Notes under the pieces: generated by a model
The model's database searches: none
Told to the model about the DNA's origin: nothing
The model's input: only the letters and a program-made list of their open reading frames with translations
Made by a program: the position numbers and the translations under genes
Source of the DNA: Azolla caroliniana
Lineage: Eukaryota; Polypodiophyta
Assembly: GCA_043228905.1 (NCBI GenBank)
Contig: JBHGNT010000022.1
Coordinates: 4,464,001 to 4,528,000 of the forward strand
DNA length: 64,000 nt
Direction of reading: 5' to 3'
Shown here: positions 31,523 to 39,950 of the stretch, one piece after another
How positions within the stretch are numbered: the stretch's first letter is position 1
Layout: each line of letters opens with the position of its first letter

Positions 31523-33338
31523 TCAGGCACTAGAGGGTAACTTGGCCGATCTTGTAATGCGCTTGTTGTTGGTGCCAGATTTTTCTGATTTTACATTCTT
31601 CTTTATCTTAAAGCCTTTAGGTATGAGCTGACTAAGTGGCACTTCATCATCAGAGGCATCAGAGACAGGCGTGGATGCGCGGGCACCTTGTACTCGTGGC
31701 AAGCTTGAGAGAGCAACTATGTTTTCTGCAACTGCAATGCTTGTACACAAATCCACAAAGGTGTTGTCGATAGACAAATTATCACTCATCTCCTGAATGC
31801 TTGTACTCCTAGCGATCTTTATTGCCCTATCATCATCACCGATGCCTATACACTCGTTCTTATTAGACTCCTGTATGTGGACCGTGGCAGTAGTCATGGT
31901 CAACTCCTCTTGTACGATGGATGTCACCTCATTCTTAAGACAACGTTGTTCGCTCTAAGTACAATCAGGCCCACCTTCATTAGTAACGTTGTTCGCTCTA
32001 CACTCCTCATGGGATTCTGTACAATCAGGCTTATCTTCAGGGAAAGCGATGTTCTTCCCACAATCCTCATGGGCTTCACAAGACACTACTAGCACATTCT
32101 CAGTACAATCAAGCTCCTCTTCATTACTAGCAATGTTCTTTCCATGATCCTCATGGGAATCTTTAGATAGTACTAGCACATTATCAGTACAATCAGTCTT
32201 CTCTTCAGCACTTGCCACATTATCAGTACAATCAGTCTTCTCTTCAGTACTTGCCATATTCTTTCCACACTCTTCATGGGCTTCAATCTTCTCTTCAGTA
32301 CTTGCCATATTCTTTCCACACTCATAGGCTTCTTTAGACATAGTGTTGTTTGTACATGCCAGCTGCTCTTCACATATGAATGCTTCGTTTTTCTCACAAT
32401 CCTCATGTGTGGAAGATGTTCTTCCAGAGTCTGCCTCCTTGCAAAGGTTAATTTATTCTGACTCTGATGGGAATCTGATTCTGCACTTGTGCTCCATGAA
32501 GTTCCCGATTCATTTGATTGCAGTTGGGAATCAGACTGCTCTTGTAAACCTAATTAATGGGATTCCAAAGAATATTGGTATGAACTCACATACTCAAAAG
32601 TTTGCAAACAATGAACATAGGGTTTAGGGCCACATTTTTACCTAATGTTACATCGTCATACTGTACAGTCGTAGATACCCCATTGCAAGTGGTGGGCTCG
32701 GTCATCTTCTCCACAACATCTAGGTGCTCAACAGTGTTGTTATGATCTATAATAGCAACAAAAATAGGGTTGTTATGAGCTAAATCATTGTTTTCAAAGT
32801 CTGGCTTTTGATGTGTACCTGGGAGTGTGATAAATTCGTCTTCATGATCAGGTTTTGGACTCGTATCTCCGTCACCAAATATCATTTCATCATCAGCTAG
32901 TAACACAAGTACATGGTATTAGACAATGGATTAGGTTGACAATGCTCCAGACAGGTGAGAACTTATATGACTCACCATTGCATTCAACTTTGCATACAAC
33001 ATTTTTGCAACATTTCTCTTCTTACTGGGCTCTATTTGTAAAGAAACTGCATTTCTCTTCTTAGGGGGCTCTATTTCTTGATGTTGACCGGAGCTTGGGG
33101 AATTTGTTTGTAGAAGCATATGTTCCACTGCTCCAATGGCCCTTCTCATACATTCATCCTCATCATAAAAATCATAGGTTATTGGTAATGATGGTCCCTG
33201 AACCTTGGAATGTGCAGCAGATATTGAGGGTTTAGGCACAGGGGCTGGTTGTTCCATTACCTTCCCTGGCGTGGAGTTGCTTGACACTACAACATTCATT
33301 GCAAGAAACAAAAAAACCTTTAATGTTAGTACCATCAT
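31523..33338 (-). CDS. Putative multi-exon low-complexity protein region
   Basis: Minus-strand open blocks in order: 33338-32979 (VEHMLLQTNSPSSGQHQEIE; PPKKRNAVSLQIEPSKKRNV), 32897-32644 (DGDTSPKPDHEDEFITLPGT), 32341-31955 (repeats of HEECGKNMASTEEKTDCTDN) and 31927-31523 (DASDDEVPLSQLIPKGFKIK, basic end KKRITRSAK-like, stop at 31523). Splice-like signals exist: GTGAGT on the minus strand at about 32978 and TTACTAG before 32897. The reading phase across them does not fit simply. Acidic, repeat-bearing and with nuclear-signal-like basic clusters. No family recognised. It could be one gene with 35030-36393, or unrelated sequence. Confidence 0.3.
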
Positions 33339-33394
33339 CTAAAATATATAATGTAGGTCACAAGAGCTGCTTCCCATTTTACACAATGTACCAA

Positions 33395-34480
33395 TCATGA
33401 ACAATGTACTACTCACATAGTTCCTAAATTACTGAACTAGTACTAATAAGGAACACTGTACTGCTCACTTAGTTCCCAATTTATACGATTAGTACTAATC
33501 ATGCACAATATACACAAGTAGTACTGATCATGCACAATATACTACTCACTTAGTTGCCAAATTACACAAGTACTAATCCCGAAAAATGTACCACTGACTT
33601 AGTCAAATTAATAAGTAGTACTAATCTTGAACAATGTACTACTCACTTATTTCCTAAATCCCGAACAACGTAATGCTCACTTAGTTCCCAATTTACACAA
33701 GTAGTACTAATCATGCACAATATACTACTCACTTAGTTAGCAAATTACACAAGGAGTACTAATCCCGAACAACGTAATGCTCACTTAGTTCCCAATTTAC
33801 ACAAGTAGTACTAATCATGCACAATATACTACTCACTTAGTTACCAAATTACACAAGGAGTACTAATCCCAAACAATGTACTGCTCACTTAGTTCCCAAT
33901 TTACACAAGTAGTACTAATCATGCACAATATACTACTCACTTAGTTAGCAAATTACACAGGGAGTACTAATCCCGAACAATGTACTGCTCACTTAGTTCC
34001 CAATTTACACAAGTAGTACTAATCATGCACAATATACTACTCACTTAGTTACCAAATTACACAAGGAGTACTAATCCCGAACAATGTAATGCTCACTTAG
34101 TTCCCAATTTACACAAGTAGTACTAATCATGCACAATATACTACTCACTTAGTTAGCAAATTACACAAGGAGTACTAATCCCGAACAATGTACCACTGAC
34201 TTAGTCAAATTACACAATTAGTACTAATCCTGAACAATGTACTACTCAACAATGTACCACTGACTTAGTCAAATTACACAATTAGTACTAATCCTACAAA
34301 ATGTACTACTCACTTATTTTCTAGATTACTGATCTAGTACTAATAAGGTACAAAACTAGTACTAATAAGGAACAAAGTACTACTTAGTTCCCAAATTACA
34401 AAACTAGTATTAATCATGAGCAATGTACTAGTAACTTAGTTCACAAAGTACAGAACTAGTACTAATCATGAACCATGTAG
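33395..34480. repeat. Tandem array built from about 52-bp half-units
   Basis: Repeats of the type TACTAATCATGCACAATATA + CTACTCACTTAGTTACC + AAATTACACAAGG, alternating with TACTAATCCCGAACAATGTA + CTGCTCACTTAGTTCCC. This makes a dimer of about 104 bp, with decayed units at both ends and degenerate ACTAGTACTAAT repeats on to about 34750. From 34750 to 35020 I see no gene. Confidence 0.8.
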
Positions 34481-35029
34481 TACTTACTAAGTACTAATCC
34501 AACAAATGTAGATTGGTATTTTGCACACAAGTAATACTAAACATGATATGTCTTCTACACACCTAGTTACATAACTTGTACTAATTACACCAACAGTATT
34601 AATCTTGAACAGTATTCGTACTAAACGTGATATGTGTTTGACACACCTCATTTCCAAATTACAATAATTGTACTATTATTCAACAATTTACTATACACCT
34701 TGTTCCCAAATTACATTACTAGTACTAATTCCCAAGTTACACAAACAATCTTAATAGTCAACAGTGTACTATAAGTATAGTGTTTACTAAACTAATACTA
34801 GGCAAGTTGCAATATAGATTGGATGATGTTGTACCTGGTTCCCTTTTAGTACTACTAATTGTGGAAAATATCCCTTCAACTACACATACCAATTATATAT
34901 TAAGAGTACTGCCAATACTAACCCACATAATTAGGGTTCCACATAATAGTTGTTAGAGATTACACTAAATTTGAAGTATGAATTGTGGCATACACTAGTT
35001 CTAGTCCAAATGTTAATTGACATCATATA

Positions 35030-36393
35030 ATACAAACAATAGAATAGTAGAGCCACATACCGTACGGGTGTACTTTTAAACCCCAAGCATAGTACCACTC
35101 AGCCGCAATTGTAGTTTTACAGTCCATACATGTATTCTCTTTCTCAAAATGATACTTAGCACATAGCACATGATATGTGTGCAAGCATGGTGTAATCACA
35201 ACATCCATAGCCTCCAGCTTGAATCCGAGGCCACAAAATATACACCTAGAAGATTGCAAACACAAGTTATAACATATTAGTTGCTCACTTATTTATACCA
35301 GAGAAGTAGAAATAAATAACTTTTAAAGCCAATACCGTGATATACCTATACTAATAATGGTACTTTCTATACCACTTGGGTGCTCAATTACAGATGGACA
35401 CAAAGTATCAAAACCATTTTGTTTTAAATCCTGCATCAAGCATGCAAGGTTCTCAGAATGCAACTTTAAGGCTGACAACTTATTATCTATTTCTTCATGT
35501 GCATTCCTGCAAGTATCAAGGTCTCTCATCTGTGAACCTAATTGAGTGCCCATATTGTTTAGCTCTTTCTTCAACTCCTCTTTCAACACCTCACTTTCTG
35601 AATTTTGGATTGTCGATGCAATCCATTCATATGTAGTTTTTATTGAAGAAAATTTCTTTTCTGCCTGTATCTCAGCTGATTTAACTGCTTCCAAATCAGC
35701 AAGTAGTGTTTGTATTCTTGAGCTCATAGAAGCTATGCAACCGGCCATCATCTGTTCATGCTTTTCAGTCATTGTGGCCCGTACCTTTGCCTCTAGAACT
35801 TGGTGGATAGGTGTTATAGCTAGAATATCCACATGAGAGGTTCCAGATGACTTCAAGCCAGTGTTGGTACTGGAGGACCCTTTGTAATGTTCTGACCGGT
35901 GCCGATTAAAATCTTCCCAATTTACGTCAATGCCACCTTGAACTTCACATGCAAAAGCACGTGCAAAAACAGTACCCACCTCATTGTTAGTGATTTGATT
36001 TGTATCATAAACATGTTCGTATCTCGTCTTCAATAAATTCATGTATTCCCTCTTCAAACCACTTATGTGGAATCCTCGCCTTGTGTCGGGATGTGCTGAC
36101 CCCCAAGTTTTTAACAACCACTCTCTCAGCTCTGGATACACGTCAGGTCGTGCTCGAAGGAAATAATTCCATCCAAGAGGTGTGTCTCGACTGATGGAGT
36201 GGTACATCTTCTTTCTCTGTGTTGATGAATTCATCACCCTTTCTCTTGTGGGTGTCTTCTTGCTTTCTTTCATGGGTGTCCTTCTTCCTTCCTTCACTGG
36301 TGTCTTCACTTTCTCTTTCATCAATGTCTTCTTTATGGGTGTCCTTCTCGTCATTGTCCTAGTCAACACAATTCTCAGGGAATGAATATGCAT
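35030..36393 (-). CDS. Coiled-coil plus RING-like protein, two exons
   Basis: Minus strand, start at 36393. Residues 1-75 are basic and Thr/Lys-rich (repeated TPMKESKKTP-type units). Next comes a Trp-rich folded-looking region (PLGWNYFLRARPDVYPELRE; WLLKTWGSAHPDTRRGFHIS), then a long coiled coil from about residue 200 to 330 (repeated Glu/Lys/Leu heptads). After a gap of about 70 bases with intron-like ends, the block at 35265-35030 has CIFCGLGF, CLHTYHVLC and CMDC, a C-x2-C...C-x-H-x2-H-x2-C...C-x2-C RING-like zinc site. The exact splice junction is not resolved: the simplest GT-AG pair I tried breaks the frame. No family recognised. Found only as part of segment P. Confidence 0.45.
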
Positions 36394-36419
36394 GTACTAG
36401 AAGAAAACTCAAGCAATTA

Positions 36420-36775
36420 CCATCAACACATAGCAAATCATCACATTGCATGTACAAACCATGTCAAACACACAATAACCCTAAATAGTCGGAAAAAAAC
36501 TCATCCATGTCAAACACACAGACAATAAAAACAGACGGATAGGAAAGTCAAAGAAAACGAAAACATTGTAAATCATCATAGCCAACTCCATCACATCGCA
36601 TGTACAAGCCATGTAAAACACACAAAAACCCAAAATAGTCGGAAAAACACTCATCCATGTCAAACTCACACAAAATAAAACAGATGGACAGGAAACAAGA
36701 ACAAAACGAAAACATAGCAACTCATCATAGCCAACTCCATTTACGTTGCATGTACAAACATGTCTAACACACAAC
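36420..36775. repeat. Direct repeats of about 130 bp upstream of the RING-like gene
   Basis: Two full units and a partial one sharing AATAGTCGGAAAAA, ACTCATCCATGTCAAAC and CATCATAGCCAACTCCAT. They lie 5' of the minus-strand gene start at 36393, where its leader or promoter would be. The stretch from 36780 to 37760 has no gene that I can support. Confidence 0.65.
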
Positions 36776-37357
36776 CACCTCGATCAAAATATTGTCATAC
36801 ATTTTTAAAAGAAACACAGAGAAACACAGAGAAAACAAAAACATACCAGTTAGGCATGCAACACATAGACTATGAATAATCAAACCCTAAAAATGACCAT
36901 ACACATGCAAATAAAAAACAGACAGATAGGAAACATTCAGAAAAAGAAAACATACCAGTTGGGCATGCAACACAGAGAATACCTGGAGGTCGTACAACTT
37001 GCAGAGGTACCACACCGTGTTGATTTCGACAAACGAGGCTGCTGCAGAGGAGACAAACGAGCATAGACAGAGGAAACAAACGAGCATACACAAGGAAGGA
37101 AAATCAACAACACATACAACGAGCAGGGGAAACAAAAATCTCTGCGTTCAGAGATCGAACCTGGCACAGAGGGGAACACAAGAACAGCTACGCGGGGAAA
37201 CCGAGAATCGAAGGTGGAGTGAGAGAGAGAAACAGAAAGAAAGAAAGAAACAGAGCTTTGAAGGTGGAGTGAGAGAGAGAAAGAGAGAGATAGACCTGTA
37301 ATAGATATGTCGTCTTTCTTTAACTTTCTGCCACTGTCTGTCTGACAACTTCGAGAC

Positions 37358-37359
<2 letters not shown>

Positions 37360-37411
<52 letters not shown>

Positions 37412-37433
37412 GTGAGTGAGTGAGAGAGAGAGA
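37360..37433. repeat. GA/GT-GA microsatellite
   Basis: About 34 AG dinucleotides with a short GTGA block. A second, shorter GA run lies at about 37467-37486. Open frames across it are artefacts of the repeat. Confidence 0.9.
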
Positions 37434-37760
37434 CATACCAATTGACACGTTCGACTACCCATACCAGAGAGAGAGAGAGAGAGAGATACTGAGACTGACC
37501 AACTGTCACAATGGATACCTTCTCCAGGTGTGCTTTCGTACAACTCTACCTAGGAGACTGGGGCAACAATTAATGTATTAAATATGGCCTAGGGACATTT
37601 CGAGTGTGATGTACAATATCTTTGTGCATTCGAGTGTGACGTAATGAATTTGTTTTTGGTTTTTTGAAACTTATTTACAATTTTTAATGTTTATTTTCTT
37701 CTTCGATTTAGTACTAAATTTTTGGCCAAAAGTTGGTACACCGTAGCATGCTTTGACCCC

Positions 37761-37924
37761 TTGAGTCTAAAAATCTTTGTTTCTTTTAAATGTAACATTG
37801 GTTTCCTCGACTGTAACATCCACATCGTCATCTTTTCGACAAATTCGTGAACGTCCTCCCAGGCTGGTCTGTGGCCCCGGTGGTCCCACTCAAGTAGCAC
37901 ACGCACGCGAGCATCTTCGCGACA
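37761..37924 (+). repeat. LARD-1 3' LTR, terminal part
   Basis: TTGAGTCTAA to CTTCGCGACA, matching 20264-20422 of the 5' LTR with few changes. It is followed by the 4-bp flank CTGC (left flank CCGC) and by Gyp-T pol. Confidence 0.85.
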
Positions 37925-39474
37925 CTGCTTACCTGGTTTTGTCGAACTCGGATAGGTGGTATGTTTGCATTATCATTGGCGCTTGTCACCACATACGGCC
38001 CGAACCACCGCTTTGGTGAACTTCCGGGTTGACCGGTGCTAGTTGTCGAGGTTGTTGTTGTAGACTAGCATGTAGTCGCCTTCCTCGATCTTTTTCGGCC
38101 GGAGTTGGTGTGTCTGGTCGAATCGCCCTTTGCTCTTCAACCACGCTTCTTTTACTCGTTTCTTTGCTCGTTCGACATCTTCTGGTCTTCGCTCAAGTTG
38201 CCGGATTTGCATTGCCAACAACTCCTCTCAACTCATCTCGTCTGACCAGTCAACCGACATCCACGACATTATTGCTCTCTCCACCAACATCCACAACATG
38301 AGTTCGGATGGCATGTACCCTGCCACCGAATTGTGCATAGTTTGGTCTACCCATAGCGCATAAGGTAGAAGTCTCGGCCAGTTACCAACTCGTCCGTCGC
38401 ATGCCTGCACTATCGCCTTGACGATCGAACTGTGCCCTCTTTCGATATTTCTGTTTGCCCCCGGATTGTATGACGTTGTGAGGGAAAGCTTGACCCCTGG
38501 TCGATCGAATAGCTCTGCAACTTCCTACGCGTCGAACTCACCTCGATTGACCACAATCTCTCCCACACACCCGTACCAGCAAATTACGTCCTCGATTAGT
38601 AACCGGCATACTGTTGTGGTCATCTTGTTCGTCAATGCCAGGCCCTCCACCTGATTTGTTCGGTCCTCTCTCACGAGCACTAGGTACCTCATCTGCCCTA
38701 CCCCCATCGGCATCGTCACTAGGTTTACCATCCACTTAAAGTGAATGGCTGGAGGGTAGGGCGGGTGCAACTCATCTCGGTGTTGGATTGCCGAATGCAT
38801 CTAGCAGCTCTCACACATCGACACGAAGTGGTACACATCTCTATACATTCGCGGCCACTAGTACTTCTCTTTCAGCTTTTAGAATGTGGCCCATATTCCG
38901 CGATGTCCGAACCATGGACTCTCGTGGAACTCCGCTATCAGCACCGACTAGTCTTCCGCTCGCGTTACCACCTAGAGTGGTGTGCCTTTCCGCTTCTTCG
39001 GATGCCGCCATATCTTGCCATCTCGTAGGAAGAATTTATATGCTTTCTTCCGGATCTGACTTTCTTCATCCTTCGTCCACGATGCGTCTGACGCCATCAT
39101 CCTTAGGAACCTTCTGATCTAAAGTCACTCCCAATCGTATTCTTCCTCGTCGAACTCATTCAGGGCCAGAATGCTTCATTTGTTTGCCAACATTCGAGCC
39201 GACTCGAAGAAGTCCACGCCGACTTCTTTGTCTTCTGATACCATGCCATCCTCTCCTTCGACCCATGCTCTTGACAACATATCAGCCATAGTATTGTCTC
39301 TTGACAACATATCAGCCATGCTCTTGCCGTATCTCTCGATTAAGGGACTTTAAGTACGCGATCCACCTGAGCATCATTAGGTCCACAGTCGCACATCCGA
39401 AAACCATACCGAGAATCGGTAGGCAGCCCGTCTCGATTATAACCTATGCTCTGATCAAATAATCCTTGTCGGCC
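37925..39474 (-). pseudogene. Gyp-T pol: RNase H end, spacer and integrase
   Basis: Minus strand from 39474: the rest of RNase H (IKADKDYLIRA; RWIAYLKSLNREIR), a spacer, and the integrase zinc and core region between about 38830 and 38400 (many stops). Integrase C-terminal sequence follows: QIRQLERRPEDVERAKKRVK, EAWLKSKGRFDQTHQLRPKK and EGDYMLVYNNNLDN. The last codons before 37925 read ATYHLSEFDKTR. A short duplication (GACAACATATCAGCCAT, 39271-39318) lies in the RNase H/spacer part. Badly decayed: no long frame except 38221-38039. Confidence 0.75.
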
Positions 39475-39479
39475 TTAAT
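39475..39479. other. Gyp-M left TSD
   Basis: TTAAT, repeated exactly at 49362-49366 on the other side of Gyp-M. Proves a single insertion event into Gyp-T. Confidence 0.9.
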
Positions 39480-39898
39480 TGTTATTCTCTAGCCGGACAA
39501 GGCCTAACACAAGGTGTCACGGAGACACTTCACCAAAGGGTGATTACGGCATAGGATTAAGATTCAACGATTACACCGACTTACATAGGTTACACGATTA
39601 GAATGCTTCGGTTAATTACACGCGTAAGATATAACAGTAATTACAGAACGGAAATCAAGACAGAAGTATAAACAACATAAGCTCTATTAATTATCCGCTG
39701 TCATTACAATGGGGTCCGGGCCTTTAAATAGGTTTCCGGCCCGTAGTACAAAACGGTGCCTCTCGCACCTATTCGGGATCCGTCCGGATCTGGAACGGCA
39801 TACCGTTTCCAGTCCGTCCGTCCACACTATGCTCATTTACAACCATATCTAATTAATTCCTTCACTCCGTATTTTGGACTCCTTGCCGGCCGGTGACA
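39480..39898 (-). repeat. Gyp-M 3' LTR
   Basis: Minus strand TGTCACCGGCCGGCAAGG (39898) to GAGAATAACA (39480). TATA-like TATTTAAAGG at 39730-39721. The bases before it on the minus strand (CCCACGGGCGTGCCATG) match Gyp-J and are not purine-rich. Confidence 0.95.
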
Positions 39899-39950
39899 CA
39901 TGGCACGCCCGTGGGACAGTACCTTGTACGTCGAACCCTTCTCGGCCCCT

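Larger units (their letters stand above)
28486..37760. mobile_element. Segment P: 9.3-kb insertion of unknown class
   Basis: It interrupts the LARD-1 3' LTR: CTTCT at 28485 and TTGAGTCTAA at 37761 are contiguous in the 5' LTR (20259-20273). The left end is CAATTGAAGTGTTC and the right end GCATGCTTTGACCCC. I find no TIR, no LTR, no Helitron-type ends and at most a 2-bp (CT) duplication. Inside are two large tandem arrays, an ORF with an HGKGEHDGAG motif (29494-30408), a URB2-like fragment (30594-31393), a low-complexity coding region (31523-33338) and a coiled-coil plus RING-like gene (35030-36393). Base composition is clearly more AT-rich than the elements around it. It may be a DNA transposon with captured genes, or a large filler insertion. 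Confidence 0.6.

Noticed and set aside
33395-34480. CRISPR-like array
   Set aside because: Units are head-to-tail repeats without unique spacers, in plant DNA with no associated genes.
36937-37543. Long Ser/Leu-repeat frames on the minus strand
   Set aside because: They are translations of the GA microsatellite and have no other coding support.
28486-37760. Helitron as the source of segment P
   Set aside because: The insertion is not between A and T, there is no CTRR end with a hairpin, and no replication or helicase protein is visible.
28486-37760. CACTA or Mutator-type element
   Set aside because: No CACTA ends, no terminal inverted repeat between the two ends, and no 3-bp or 9-bp duplication.
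37561-37760. Possible further LARD LTR piece (CCTAGGG...CATTCGAGTG words)
   Set aside because: Only short words match the LTR near 19877-19900, and the order and spacing differ. I treat it as the end of segment P.
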